A stretch of DNA of 64,000 bases. Origin: Planococcus citri (taxonomy: Eukaryota; Arthropoda; Insecta; Hemiptera; Pseudococcidae). Shown one piece after another: positions 1-13,112 of this stretch. The first letter of the stretch is position 1, and the number at the start of each line of letters is the position of its first letter. Under the pieces are notes generated by a model. That model saw nothing but the letters and a program-made list of their open reading frames with translations, ran no database searches and was not told the origin of the DNA. The position numbers were made by a program, and so were the translations under genes. The stretch spans positions 32,850,580 through 32,914,579 of the forward strand of contig NC_088678.1 of NCBI RefSeq assembly GCF_950023065.1. Direction: 5' to 3'.

Positions 1-372
1 TTTTAGTTCATAATATTAGGTAAGTAACAATTTTGTACTCTTCAAAATTTTTGAAAAAAAATTAAATCAAATATCTTACCTATTTTATAGGTACAATAAG
101 GTAGGTACTCGTATTTTGTTTGACTTTTAAAAACTTGAAAAAAAAAATTAAAAAGTGCTAAAGTTAGGAACTTCAAAGTTCAAACTATTTTCAAATACAG
201 TTTTTGATATTATTTCAGACTTTTATTTTTATTTGGAATTCTAAATAGGTACTTAGTCAACATGAGCAAAAATATGAATTTCTGATATCTTTCATTTCCA
301 CTGAAAACTGATGTCTACAAATTTTGCTATTCATCTGTTTTTGTTTGTTTTTTGTTTTGATACAAACCGAAG
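1..372. other. Non-coding 5' edge, probably intron 1 or 5' region of gene A
   Basis: AT-rich sequence directly upstream of the first recognisable exon of gene A. I see no short first exon of the kind found in the other copies (a start codon, about 13 codons, then a GAA-GT donor), so exon 1 of gene A is either to the left of the window or lost. Confidence 0.5.
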
Positions 373-1954
373 ATAACATATTCGCTGATCATACTGTCAA
401 CTTACATAGTCGGTGGAGCAAGCAGAGCTTACGTGACATTTTTATTTTATCACTTGGATTTCCCAGACTCGCGTTTCAAATTAGATGCTGACCAGAAAAC
501 ATGGATTGGTAAGTTTCAGCATTGTATATGTGGCTTTTACACAATAAGTCATCCTTGGTTATAAATGATACCTTTCTATGTACGAACATACCTATCTGCC
601 TTAATTTCTCATTTTTGAGTGATTCTTATATTACAGCCAGCTCCTTAGGGATTCTGAGTCCAGTTGGAAGTGTTTGTTCCGGCTTCATAATGGATTTTTG
701 TGGTAGAAAAATATATTTGCTTATAACGTTCATACCTTTCATCATTTCATGGGTAATCATCAGTTTTGCAGCTAGTTTTGAAATGTTGTTCGTTGGAATG
801 CTCATTCTAGGATTTGGTATAGGTAAGAAGACTTTTGACAATCAATAAAGAATAAATTTGCGCAAGTACCTAGGTACATGATAATCACATTACAGGTGTA
901 TCATTCTGTGTGTCCACTTACATATCTGAAATCAGCGTACCAAAAAACAGAGGTGCGTTATTGGGTCTGATCGTGGTAGCATACAAACGTGGGTATAACG
1001 ATCTGTAGTATTCTACTTTACAACATCATATGGCACGACGCAGCTATTATATTCGCTGTACTGTCAGCAATTTTCATGCTCTTCACTTTACTAGTACCAG
1101 AATCTCCAGTATGCTTATATAGCACAGGAAAACGAGAAAAATCAGTAAAAATTCTCTGCTCATTGAGATGTTCAAAACTTGAAAATATCGCAGATGAAAT
1201 AAAAGACATGGAGAAAACCAGCGAAAAAGAGAGAAAAACTTCGTGCGGCGAAACACTGAAAAATATTACGAGAGCTTGGAAACCATTACTCATAACAGTA
1301 GTGATGTATGCCCTCGTGCAACACACGGGTTATTCCATAATGATTGCTTATACAATCGTGATCTTTGACCGATTGGAATTACCTTTGGAAAGTACCAAAA
1401 TTACAATCATGTATTCTGTGGTAGGTTTTATTGGAAGCGTAGCTACGCCATTTTTCATGCATAGAATGGGTCGGAAAACTGTCTTAGGATTGTCTTCTTT
1501 TTGTATGGGAGCATGTGTGATAGTTGTAGGAGTATACGAGGAGATATTTTAACACCAGAGTGAGAAATTATTCGCCTACATTGTACCAATAGCCTTTTAT
1601 GTGTATGCGTTAGCTAGCAACATCGGAGTTCTACCAATAAACTTTATTATTGGAGGAGAACTTTTCCCAAATGAAGTAAGAGGTACAATGAATGGTCTTT
1701 ATGGCGTTTTCGCATACGCTTATTGGGCCCTGACGTTGAAATTTTATCCAAAATTTATGAACTTCTATGGAATCAAAATCACCATGTGGGTATTTGCTAT
1801 ATCTTGTTTTATAGTTTCGTTATTTGCAGCTTTTATTTTACCAGAGACTCATGGTAAAACTCTGAATCAGGTGCAGGAACAATATTTCAAAAAAAAGAAA
1901 AAACCATCAAAATCAATTGAAGAACAACTTGAATGTACAATTGTGCAAAATTGA
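373..1954 (+). pseudogene. Tret1-like sugar transporter pseudogene (copy A)
   Basis: Remnant of a 12-helix MFS sugar-porter gene. Recognisable exons are exon 2 at 373-508, exon 3 at 637-822 and exon 4 at 896-1954, separated by GT-AG introns of 128 and 73 bp; exon lengths 136 and 186 match every other copy. Family marks include the FCGRK-type loop 2-3 signature in exon 3, an R-G at helix 4, a PESP motif and a C-terminal PETHG followed by a lysine-rich tail. Two lesions are visible. An extra A in 985-987 shifts the frame in exon 4, and a TAA at 1550-1552 replaces the tyrosine codon seen at this place in most copies. The PESPxWL tryptophan is also cysteine here. Exon 1 is not in the window. The otherwise good frame suggests recent decay; assembly error at both sites is possible but less likely. 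Confidence 0.82.
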
Positions 1955-3700
1955 ACTTTTGATATTTTTATCAAATGTTTCACATCCTAAGAATAGTCTT
2001 TGGAAGAGGGGAAAAAAATTTCGGTTATAGGCAGGTATAGAAAAATGATGACAATAAGCACAAATAAGCTCATTCAAATTCAAGTACCAAGACAATTTCA
2101 CAAAACAACTTTTTTACTCGTCGCAAAAATAACAGCATAGGTAATCGACCTTCAAAGTTGACTGTTTTTTAAAAGGAGTATATTCTTCGCTTTAAAAGGT
2201 GGAGCCTGAAAAATTGTAGTTTTTTTTCGTTGAAATTTAGACACGTTATTAAAGATACCTACCTGGAACCTGATCAAGCGTCTTTCACAAGTTCCCCACG
2301 TCAAGACCAAGAGTAGAGATTTTTTGGTAAGAATTAAATTCTAACCATTCTGCACCTACTTAAACGCTGCTCAGGATAAAATCGTTTTCCAAATCTTCAC
2401 GTTTTTAAATCATTTGGAAATGATTAAAACAAATGCCATCCAACTTTGATACAGGTAAATGAAAAGCAATACCGTTGATGCGATCTCTATTTATGTAAGC
2501 CCTCCCCCCCCCCCTAAAAAACAATGAAAAACTGAAGTGGCAGACGAAAAATGAGGTGAAAATTTCTAGGAGCAGGAAGGGAAGAATCTCTTGTGAATTG
2601 AAGGGGAAGAGCAATCTATAGGAAATAGGAATTCGCACGTGCTATTGTACGAGTAAGTACGTACATAGGTAGTAACTCACTTCTCAAAGATTTTGCGTCA
2701 TATTATCGTACACAAGTTGACTTCTATAATCCAAGCAGATAACATGTGCCTACAATTAGCGTCATAGGTATTCATGAACTTGAGAATTTTCTAGACAAGG
2801 TTGAGTTATTGTATGTAATGTACATATATCATTCTGTCTACAATTCAACATTAATCAAATTTTGATGTTTGTTTTAATAAACACCCAAATAAACATTATG
2901 AAAAGAAACAACAATTTGTAATTTTGAACTGGCCAGTGGTACACGAAAATGTGTTTTTAGATGATTTTAGAAATCGAAAATCATCACACTCGATCACGTG
3001 ATCTAAGAAATTCTAGAAAGTGATATTAAAATTTTCATTCGAAAAAAATTTTTAAGTTCTATCAATATAAGACAATTTCAAGATTTCAAAAAAAAATGCA
3101 TTCCTACTAACTATTCTTCATGTAAATATCCCTGTTTTATTGTGATTTTTTTTTTTTTTTGAATAAAATTATTGGAATCAATTGGTTCTATTTTTAAATT
3201 TTATGATTAATAGTAGTTTATTTTTAAGAAAGTATGCAAAATTGTAAATATTATCGCTTCATGGCGCATGTTTTGTAATTTTATCGACCAATTTGAGTAC
3301 CAAACGATCAAGATTTTAGCATCCAAAAGATTTCTACTCATTTATTTCAAAAGTACATAATATGTACATATAACAAATAATTAAACACAACCAAGGTAGG
3401 TATATTCTCAACTTTGATTTATCATTCAATATTTTTTAATAAATGTGACAAATTTTTATATTTATTTAATTTTTTTTCAACTTGAAATTTAGTTTTTTTC
3501 ACTCATAACAAACCATGTAAGAGTTCCATCTTTAAGGCCAAATTTTTACGCCGATTGCACGAAATTTCGCTCACTTCGTTTTTAAAATAGGTAAGTACCC
3601 ATCGCAAAACCTAAAAAAAAAAAAATAAAAACACATCTGGTAACACAAATTGCGTCCGATTTCGATTTCAAGCATCACCACATTGAAACGCTCTCAAAAT
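1955..3700. other. Intergenic spacer between copies A and B
   Basis: About 1.7 kb of AT-rich sequence with homopolymer runs, including a C-run near 2503-2513 and a T-run near 3148-3160. No open frame resembles a protein I recognise. The last 160 bp before gene B are described as its promoter. Confidence 0.6.
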
Positions 3701-3710
3701 GATAAGATAA
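3701..3710 (+). promoter_or_regulatory. GATAAGATAA box upstream of copy B
   Basis: The sequence GATAAGATAA lies 161 bp before the start codon of copy B. The same word recurs at a similar distance before most other copies in the array. GATA factors bind WGATAR, and in insect guts TGATAAG is a known enhancer word; its use here is inferred from conservation of position. Confidence 0.6.
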
Positions 3711-3861
3711 AAACCTACACGAACCCAGACAGAAAATAATCTTGCAACAAAGCTTCAAAAATAAGCAACCAATAATTAAATAGACCAAGTTGAATTTATA
3801 AATTTTCGATGTGCCGTGATGTATTAATGTACATTTTCATTTCACATAAAATTACCATAAA

Positions 3862-5802
3862 ATGAAGTTTCAGTTTCGTGTCACCGGTTTAGTCAAAGAA
3901 GTGAGTACCTGTACATACCCATCTTATAAAAATTATAATTTTGTACCTAGTTTTAGAATTCATTTTTGTACTTTTATTCATTTACAGACAAGCTATGCAT
4001 TGATAGTTTATTCAATTTGCATAATAGGGGGGATTGCGAGAACCTACATGGTGTTTTTGTTTCATCAGTTGGATCTTCCAGAGTCTAAAATCGTTGTAAA
4101 TGATGAACAGAAATCTTGGATTGGTAGGTGAATTGAAGGCCTTCGTGCGATGATGTTGCATAGTTTATTTCCGAGAATATCGATTCCACAATCCATACGC
4201 TTACAAAAGTTTTGAGCTTACTCTAATGGATTCGGATTTTGAATCCATTTTTTGAAAATATTGTGACGATCTTAAATCTAACATTTCCTTCTTGTGATAG
4301 GTACTCCTGAAAATAAACTAACAACTTTCAGCATCAAGTACTCCAATGCAGTAGGTTAAAAAAAATAATGCTTCACGTAAGGTACTTATTTATACCTACT
4401 CACTCGTACCATTTCAGTACATGTACGAATTTTTTAATAGGTAGTTCGTTGGGAATTTTATCACCAATAGGATGCGTGCTTTCCGGAACATTGATGGATT
4501 TGTTTGGAAGAAAGCTTTACCTTTTTGTTATGTTCATACCACTGGTAGTTTCATGGATAATTATCGCTTTAGCAAGTAGTTACGAAATGCTCATTTTCGG
4601 AATGATTATTCTAGGATTTGGCATGGGTAATAATTGACTTGGAATATTCGTCCAAGCTGAATTATGTATTTTATTATTTCGATATTTTGAATCAGTTTGC
4701 ATTAGAATACCTATACCTACTTACTGAAATGCTCCACTTATTTACAGGAATGGGATTCTGCGTCAGCACCTACATATCAGAAATTTCATCACTTTCACAC
4801 AGAGGTGCTCTTCTAGGACTGTTAACCGTTTTTTACAACCTAGGTCCAGTACTATCCAACACACTGATGTATTTCATGACATGGAAGCTCTGTGCTTGGA
4901 TCTACGCCTTGTTATGTGTTTCCTTCATGCTCTCCACGTTCTTGCTCCCGGAATCTCCCGTATGGCTTTACAGCAAAGGAAAAAAAGAGATTGCAATTCA
5001 AACTTTGTGTTCAATTCGATGTTCAAATATAAACGACATTAAAACGGAAATAGAAGATATGGAGAAATCAAACACAAACAAATCTGAAAGAGCATCTTTC
5101 ACCAACATTATTAAGAAAATGTTTGGTGCTTGGAAACCTTTCCTCATTGTCGTTGTATTGCAGCTTATAATGCAACACACAGGTTATGCCATTTTAATTA
5201 GTTATACGATGTTAATCTTTGATCGATTACGATTACCGATTGATAGCTCAAAATTCTCCATTGGGTATGCGATTGCTGGCGTCATAGGTTCGGTAATTGC
5301 TCCTTATGCTATGCATAGAACGAAACGCAAGACTCTCCTGGCAATTTCTTCGTCAATTATGGGATTATGTACTGTGGTAATTGGTACTTATGAGGAAATT
5401 TTCTATGATCGTGACGATAAATTTTTTCCTCACATTGTATCCATATCATTCTATGTGTATGCTGTGGCGTGTAATGCTGGAGTTTTGCTGATTGCTTATA
5501 GCGTTGGCAGCGAGGTATTTCCCAACGAAGTTCGTGGTATTATGAATGGTCTTTATGGGGTATTTAGCTACTTCTATTGGAGCGTCGCGATTAAGTTTTA
5601 TCCAACTTTGATAAATATTTTCGGTGTCAAAATCATAATATGGTCTTTTGCTGGGTTCTGTTTTTTGGTCACTGCATATAGCTGTTTGATTTTACCAGAA
5701 ACCAAAGGTATGACCCTGAATGAAGTACAAGAAAAATATTTCCAAAAAAAGAATAAACCAAATCGAAAAACCAAGATGCATAATGATCTCGTTTTACAAT
5801 GA
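3862..5802 (+). CDS. Tret1-like MFS sugar transporter (copy B)
   Basis: Spliced gene with exons 3862-3900, 3988-4123, 4441-4626 and 4748-5802, total 1416 nt encoding 471 aa. All introns are GT-AG (87, 317 and 121 bp). It is a member of the sugar-porter branch of the major facilitator superfamily, predicted to move a sugar across the plasma membrane by facilitated diffusion. Visible marks: helix 1 at about 14-38, loop 2-3 GRK at 81-83, R-G at 139-140, PESPVWL at 188-194, a hydrophilic central loop to about 250, QHTGY at 263-267 in helix 7, EVFPNEVRG at 376-384 and PETKG at 437-441, then a lysine-rich cytoplasmic tail. The GPGPIPW motif of GLUT-type helix 10 is replaced by GVLLIAY. The start was chosen because it opens the 13-codon exon 1 shared with C, D, E, G and H. 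Closest relative in the window is C. The substrate is unknown. Confidence 0.9.
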
Positions 5803-6328
5803 AATTCAGGTGGATAAGTATTGTGCATGCCTGTCACACCACCTCTCCCCCATACTTGTTTTGCAAAAAGGAGAGTAGATATTTCATGCCCTTCCTTCCA
5901 TCACAAAATCTAGCATTTATTTCATAGATTTATCAATAATTATGTGAGGCAAGATTTTTACTAATAGGTATGCGTGATTATTTCACTCGATTTTATGCCT
6001 TCCTCTCAGAAATTTGGTTCATTTTGAAAAAAATCTAATAAAACTTTATACTTTCAGATGAAGGATTGGTGAACCGTTGGTGATGGAAATCTGCCAACTT
6101 CCTACAAAAACAAAACAAACAAAAAAGTTTTCAATTTTTTTTTCTAAAAATATTAACTCCTCCTAACAATAAATCATTCCAAAAACGTTTGTGCTCCTTT
6201 CATAGAAAAATATGGAAATGGAGGGTTCAAGTTAGCTGAAATGTTTCCTCTCAGAAAATTTGAGAAGTCATCGAGAAATAAACCTATTCTGATTTCCGTT
6301 GTTTAAAATTCTAATTCACTATTCATTA

Positions 6329-7386
6329 GGGTCATTCCACGTCAATTAGACCAAGAAGTGGTAGGGGGTTCAGCGATTTTTTTGAAATTTTTCCTGTGGA
6401 AAGACCTAACGAAGGGATGACCAATTGCGCAAATCGCAGCCCTCTAGCCCATTTCTAAAGGCAGCCGGGGGGTGTCAAAGTTTTTAGTGAACCTAAATTA
6501 TATCATCCATTTCAGCGGTGGATAATAACTCGATAACCGCTGTACCTACCAAAATGGATCATTTTCTCATAGTTAGGGGTTTTGAAAGGCAATTTGGTGA
6601 TATCATAAAAATCAGTGTTGCCACTTTTTTCGTACAAAAAATTAGCTCAAAAGTTTCAAAACGTAGTTTTCATATCGTTCCGACTCTCAAAAGTTCTGAA
6701 AAAAATATATTATGGACAACTTTTTATGCTGAACAACATATTAAAAAATTGGAATGGTACCATGTTGCAAAGTTGATGTTAAAAAATTTAAAGTTTACGA
6801 AAAAAATCGATTTTTTGATTTAAAACATGAAAAAAAGTTTTGATAGGTGAAGTTGACCCATTCTACCCATATTTTTACGTATCTGTTGAAAAAGTTTAAA
6901 AAACCCTTTCACTCAATGAAATGAACTCCTCACAAAAAAATCAAAATTCGAAAAAATTCAATTTTCAATTTCTTTGACACCCCCTGGCTGTCTTTAAAAA
7001 TGGACTGGAGAGCTGCGATTTGCGCCATTGGTCATACCTTCGAAAGGTCTTTCCACAGGAAAAATTTCAAAAAAAATCGCCGAACCCCCCTACCACTTCC
7101 TGGTCCAATTGACCCCCCTACTGACAAGAAATACGCGGTGCTGCATGGCGTAAAAATGACAGTGCGTATTTCATGCAATTAAATGGGACTTCCCGTTGTG
7201 TACGCCTCGCGTAAGTGCGTAAACGCGGTCTATACGCGGTGAAAATGTCATCCGTAATCGCGGATTTGCCCTTATCCGCGGTCAATCGCACACAAAACCG
7301 CGTAAACTTGACAGTAAACCGCGTTTTCAGGGGCGTTTACGCCAGCGTAATCGCGGATTCCTTGTCAGTAGGGCGTGAAATGGCCC
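6329..7386. mobile_element. Long-inverted-repeat non-autonomous DNA element, copy 1
   Basis: The left end reads GGGTCATTCCACGTCAATT and its complement is found on the right, with the arms pairing over roughly 190 bp: 6329-6520 against about 6965-7113, then the outer tip at 7374-7386. Flanking ATTA at 6325-6328 and 7387-7390 may be the target duplication. There is no transposase frame. A second copy lies at 22409-23425. The right arm is interrupted by another element (7116-7373). The family is not identified. Confidence 0.7.
7116..7373. mobile_element. Small CpG-rich inverted-repeat element nested in copy 1
   Basis: The left end CCCTACTGACAAG is mirrored by CTTGTCAGTAGGG at 7361-7373, and subterminal AAT-CGCGG-type sequence is also mirrored. 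The interior is strikingly CpG-rich (many CGCGG and GCGTAA words) compared with the AT-rich surroundings. It splits the right arm of the surrounding element, so it inserted later. No coding frame. Confidence 0.7.
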
Positions 7387-8276
7387 ATTAGGAAAAAATT
7401 ATTTCATCAATTTGTTGATTTAATCATTTATAATAAGGAAACCATTGCCAACTCGTCAAGTGGAAAAATCTAAATTATTACTTCTTCTACGCTCTTAAGT
7501 CGACCCCTTCCTATTCATGGAATGATGAGAGCATTTTTGAAGAATTAGAGATTTCCCAATTTGTAAAAATGATACACTTTTCAACTCATCATCTTGGATT
7601 TGTGATTCATCTCATCCTAATCGATTTGGAAAGTCAAACTTATCACAGGATTACATTTTTAGCTGCTGAAATTGATTTTTATGAGAGGGGTCATTTTTAT
7701 TCTGAAAAAAAAAAAAAAATGATCACCATAGATGGATATTAATTTGAAAAACAGTCTGTCCCAAATCTTAAAAAAAATATTTCTCTTCAAAAATATCAAC
7801 CATGATCAAAAATGTTTTTGAAATTTTTAGGCTACAGAAAAAATTTTCAAAATTGGAAAAGAAGAATCTCTCGAATACTGAAATATAAGAAAACCTATTT
7901 GTATGTGATATGTACCAATACTTATACCTGCTCACTTTTCAACGATGTTGTGTCACAAAATCACCAATAATCTAACCAGATAAAGTGCAATAAAAACTGT
8001 CACATTCAAACTTGAGAACCGTCTTGACATGTTGGAGGTATAATTCTGTTCGCCATTCGACACTAATTATTCAGTGTTTATTTTTTTAAAAAAATACAAC
8101 TAAATACCTAAGTAGGTATCTAAAAAAATAAATTATTGTTACAAAAATGAAAATTGAATGAAAATACCGCACATGTTCAAAACTTACTCGTACAATAAAT
8201 TTTTCACCTACAACTTCGAATCGTATTCATTTCAGGAATATCATTCCTAATACATGAATTGAAATGCTCTCAGAAC

Positions 8277-8286
8277 GATAAGATAA
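8277..8286 (+). promoter_or_regulatory. GATAAGATAA box upstream of copy C
   Basis: Identical to the box before copy B and placed 165 bp before the start codon of C. The bases that follow (AAxACCTA, then CAxACC) are also shared with B, so this is part of a duplicated promoter. Confidence 0.6.
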
Positions 8287-8441
8287 ACACCTAATCCAAC
8301 ATAGACCGAAAATCTCAAGTACAATACAAAGAACCAAACATCAGCAACTAACCATAAAATATAGGTGAAGTTGAATTCATGTACCCACCTTTTTAGTTCG
8401 CGTTGACACACATCACATGTTGAATAAAAATTGTCATTAAG

Positions 8442-10585
8442 ATGAAGTTTCAATTTCGTGTCACTGGTTCATTCAAAGAAGTGAGTAAATTATAGGAATT
8501 ACACACAAATACAACAATTTCAGATTTTATTTGTATACTTTTACTTATTCACATACTGCGTATAACATTTGCAGACAAGCTATGCGCTGATAGTGTTTTC
8601 AATTTATATAATGACCGGGATAGGACGAACCTACATGGTGTTTTTGTTTCATCAATTGGATCTTCCAGGATCTGTGATTGTTGTAAATGATGAACAGAAA
8701 TCTTGGATTGGTAAGTGTGTAAATAATTGGACGGTTTGGTATCATCATTACGATGGAGAACTTTTTGAAAAATGTGCCTGCATTAATTTTGCGAGTTCTC
8801 CCAAATTGGAGTTTTCTGCACATGACATTGAAATTTTTCTAAATTGGTTCCAAGATTATTTTTAAGATAGGTAAGTGAAATCCAAAAAAATAATTAAAAT
8901 TGAGAGAAAGTCATTAGTTTCAAACACCTTCCTCCTCTTCCACACCTAGGGTTGGTTATTCAGTCATAGATTCTTAGTGTGAATTGTTCGTTAACCAAAA
9001 ACGAGAAATAGAGTACCTAGGTACATGGAATAAAAATTAAAATCGCAGCTCAAAGGACGAGTCATCGTGCTCACTGAGATACAGTCTTTTTCACTTGTTA
9101 GAAAAGTTTTTAAGCCCAGGAAATTTTGCATTTTATCTGTGGTATGGTACACTCATTTCCCTTTCTTCAAATCTTTATTTAATTTTTATTTCCTAGGTAG
9201 CTCGTTGGGAATGTTATCACCCATTGATGTGTGCTTTCTGGGACAATGATGGATTTATTTGGAAGAAAACTTTACTTTTTTGTTATGTTCGTACCAATGG
9301 TAGTTTCATGGATAATTATCGCTTTGGCGACCACTTATGAAATGCTCATTTGTGGAATGGCTATTTTGGGATTTGGCATAGGTAGGTTTAACTATAGTAC
9401 CTAAACATAGTACAGATTTGTATAAATAATCATAATCGTATTTATGTATTACCGAAGGAGTCTATTACAAATTTAAGAAAGTACCTACCTTCTTATTGAG
9501 AATCAGTTGGATGTACATATTTACAGAGTAAACCTCCTTTATTTATAGGAATGGGATTCTGCGTCAGCACCTACATATCAGAAATCTCATCATCCGCGCA
9601 CAGAGGAGCTCTCCTAGGACTAATAACAGTTTTTTACAACATGGGTTCAGTAATATGTAATACGCTGATGTATTTTACAACATGGAAAACCTCCGCTTGG
9701 ATCTACGCCTTGCTATGTGTTTGCTTCATGCTCTCCACGTTCTTGCTACCCGAATCTCCTGCATGGCTTTACAGCAAAGGAAAAAAAGAAATTGCAATTA
9801 AAACTCTTTGCTCGATTCGATGTTCCAATGCGAACGATATCAAAACCGAAATAGAAGATATGGAAAAATCAAACTCAAACAAATGTGAAAAATTCTCTTT
9901 CGCAGGATTCATTAAAAAAATATCCAGCGCTTGGAAACCTTTCCTCATTGTTGCTATGCTGCCACTTTTATTGCCGCACTCGGGTTTTTCTATCTTGGTC
10001 AGTTATACCATCTTTTTCTTTGATCGATTACGATTACCGATTGATAGCTCAAAATTCGCCATTGGGTATGCGGCAGCTGGTGTCATCGGTTCAGTAATCG
10101 CTCCCTATATTATGCATAGAATGAAACGTAGGACCTTAATGGCTATTTCTTCATCTACCATGGGATTATGCGCTGTAATCATTGGTATTTATGAAGAAAT
10201 TTTCTACCATCGTGATGATAAATTATTCCCTTACATTGTATCCGTGTCATTTTATGCGTATGCGGTGGCTTGTAACGCTGGGGTTTTGCTGATCGCTTAT
10301 TGCATCGGCAGCGAGGTGTTTCCAAATGAAGTTCGAGGAATTATGAATGGACTTTATGGTGTTTTCACCTACTTTTATTGGTCTGTTACGATAAAACTTT
10401 ATCCAACTTTGATGAATATTTTCGATATTAAAATCATAATATGGTCTTTTGCCGCGTTCTGTTTTTTGATCACTACGTATAGCTATTTATTTTTACCAGA
10501 GACCAAAGGTTTGACTTTGAATGAGGTACAAGAGAAGTATTTTCAGAAGAAAAGTGCACAAAAAATGGAAGAACAGGATGCATGA
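8442..10585 (+). pseudogene. Tret1-like sugar transporter with frameshift (copy C)
   Basis: Close sister of copy B. Exons are 8442-8480, 8575-8710, 9197-9381 and 9549-10585, with GT-AG introns of 94, 486 and 167 bp. Exon 3 is 185 nt instead of the 186 nt seen in all ten other copies. Alignment with B places a 1-nt deletion at about 9225-9227, in the codons after SP in the helix 2 region; the shifted frame stops at TGA 9247-9249, before the GRK loop. Everything else is open, including the 1037-nt last exon with PESPAWL, EVFPNEVRG and PETKG. In helix 7 the usual Q of Q-x-T-G-Y is proline (PHSGF). Either the gene died very recently or the deletion is a sequencing or assembly error; read evidence would decide. 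Confidence 0.75.
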
Positions 10586-13112
10586 TGATCTCGTTGTAAA
10601 ATGTACAACGTAGGTTTTATAGGTCCCTACTATAAGTATTTTTCTTTTTTTGTAAACATTTATGTTAATATAATTGTTTGTTTTCGTCATTTTTTCTATA
10701 CCTAGGTACCTAATTCTCTCTCTCTGTACAAATTTTCATGAGTTGAAGTTCGTTTTTCGAATTTCAAAAAAATTCAAATCAGCTTATTTCCCATCAAAAA
10801 ATAAAATATACAATTTTCTTGAAATCTACTGTTTTTTTTTCTCTCTGTCTCTCTTAAGTTCAAATCAGATATTAATCAAATAAGTAAAAATATCGTACAT
10901 ACCATAATTGTAGTGATTTTCTGCAGATTAACTTACACTCTTAATTTACTATCATGTCTGTTGAGAGTGTTTGACTTTATAAGCTTAATGATTAATAATT
11001 CTAGCTAAAAAATATACCTACCTACAAATTTTAAAAAATCGAAGGAAGGTCTTAAAACTTTCTCATGGAATATTTTAGGTAATTTTTCAAAAGAAAAGTG
11101 AACCAATGTGCCTTCAAATTAACTACCACATATAAACAACTAAGTAAGTACCTACCTAACTACAGTTTTGGGTCATTCATGGAGCCTCCATAAGAAAATT
11201 TTCAATTTTCTCGAAAAACTTCAAATAACTCTGAAAAGGCCAAACTTGAACTTTAGCACCTAGGAAAGTACATAGATGATGTACATACATCAGACGATAT
11301 CTTGGCGAAAAACTGCTCGCAGTATATTTATGTTCTATAAAAATCTGATTTTTTTTTCATATTTTTGGAATTTACAAATTGTTCAAAAATTCACTTTTGA
11401 GCTGGAAGAACTGGAATTTTGCGATAATCATCTAAAATGGCGTCACGGTGAAGGCACCCCCCACCAATCAGGTTCCAAACATTTTTTTTCTCCAGAGCGA
11501 TTTGAAAATTCAGGGAAAATTTTAAAACTCACTGAAAGCTCCAAAACGGCCCGAAACTAGTATTTTTTGACGTGTGGGAGTTGAATTGAATAAATTGATT
11601 GATTAATATGCTCAACAAAAATTCATGAAAACATTTAAAAATCACCCTCATAAAACAGCATTTTTGACTTCATAATCTGAACTTTTGGGTGCGTGTATTT
11701 TAGGACAAACTCTTTCGATCTAGCTTTGTTTCGTGTTCAATTTGGAGAAAGTGAGTTCAAAAGGTAGATAGATACTCTTACAAGTAAAGTTTTGCAAGAT
11801 TCTACTCTTGCAAAAATAATAATTTTCAAGAACACTGAAAATTCAGAATTTTGAATTTTTTCATCATTCAAAAAAATTGGAATCGTAATATGTACTTAAC
11901 AGGAGAAATTGTTAATAAGCAAACCTACATATTTTTTCCCAAATCTATCTGTAGCATAATTATTTTTTCAATAAAACCTATAAATTGAGGTTATTCTCAT
12001 TATCATTAAGTACCTATTTTTCATACTTAGCCCACATATGTACCTTGTCAAGAAATAAATTTTACCCAATTACTCAGAAATTTTTCATCATTTTTTCATC
12101 AATTTCTAATTTGGAAATTGTATTCTGTATACCATTATTTAAAATGGGTAAAAGGTCGTAGAACAACCTTGCTCTTAACCTATAGATAGTTCAAACATCT
12201 TGAACTTGAAATAAATTTAAACCAACGCAATGATGAAAATCTTGATGTAGCATCAACTAAAAACATGATTGGTTCATGTACCTAGGTAACTTATTCATGT
12301 ACATTGTATGTAGGTACATGTATTATATTGCAGTAAAATAAATTATGTATCTACTAATGAGATGGTGAATCTCATTGATCCAATCTCAGCGACTCAGAGT
12401 GGATCATTTTTCACATTCTCCTCCAGCTCTTATCGCAAAAAACTGAAGTCACATTTCAGAAAGCAAAAAAATTACGGTCAAATGACTTCAACATGTTGTT
12501 AAAAAAATTTTAAAAATTTTAGGTCAATGTTCAACTTTCTCGACGAGAGCTCGAAGTTCAAAAAATTTTTAACTTTTTTTTGAATGTTTCGAAATAGAGA
12601 AAAAAATTGGTTCAAATAGTCTCTTAATATTATAAGTAAAGACTACTTCATTCATATCATCATTTTTAAACTGTTAGAAAAGCTCAAAGTTCATTTTCAA
12701 CAAGTTAGGTTCTTTCCTTCATGAAATCTACTCGTATTTCAAGCGAAGAGACAACGCCTCAAACGAAACTAAAAGTACATAATACCTATACCAGAATTGA
12801 TTTTGTATTATTTTACTAGGTAGGTACATATTATACTCGTACGTCGTAAAAAAAGCCTATACCCTGCCTGCTGATTATTGCGTTGTAAAATTGTCTAGCT
12901 AAATTACGTATCGACCATTGTGGTTCTCTTTTCGTCTACTGTCACTTCGCATCTAATAATAGAACAGATCAGTTCGGAAGTGAAACGTGTCGGACCAAGT
13001 TTTTTAAAACAATAGTTAGGTACCTACTTACAAGTGAATTTTTCGGTGATTTTTCTCAACATAAGAGATTACTTATACCTACATAATCGTTTGTGCTCTT
13101 GATGAAAATGTT
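10586..13112. other. Intergenic spacer between copies C and D
   Basis: About 2.5 kb of AT-rich DNA with no recognisable gene. A block near 12150-12255, including an imperfect palindrome around GTTCAA-N5-TTGAAC at about 12188, is also present upstream of copy E near 18730-18840, so the D/E duplication unit extends into this spacer. Confidence 0.55.

Larger units (their letters stand above)
5803..8276. other. Intergenic spacer between copies B and C
   Basis: Contains no recognisable gene. The middle (6329-7386) is a long-inverted-repeat element with a second one nested in it, described separately. The small open frames around 6518 and 7000 lie inside that repeat and are not genes. The remainder is AT-rich and unremarkable. 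Confidence 0.6.

Noticed and set aside
6518..7182. Open frames of about 60-100 codons between B and C
   Set aside because: They lie inside the inverted-repeat element and are low-complexity; no start context, splice support or similarity I recognise.
9549..10585. Treating the last exon of C as an intact gene of its own
   Set aside because: It starts at a splice acceptor, lacks helices 1-3 and matches only exon 4 of the other copies; the gene as a whole is frameshifted in exon 3.
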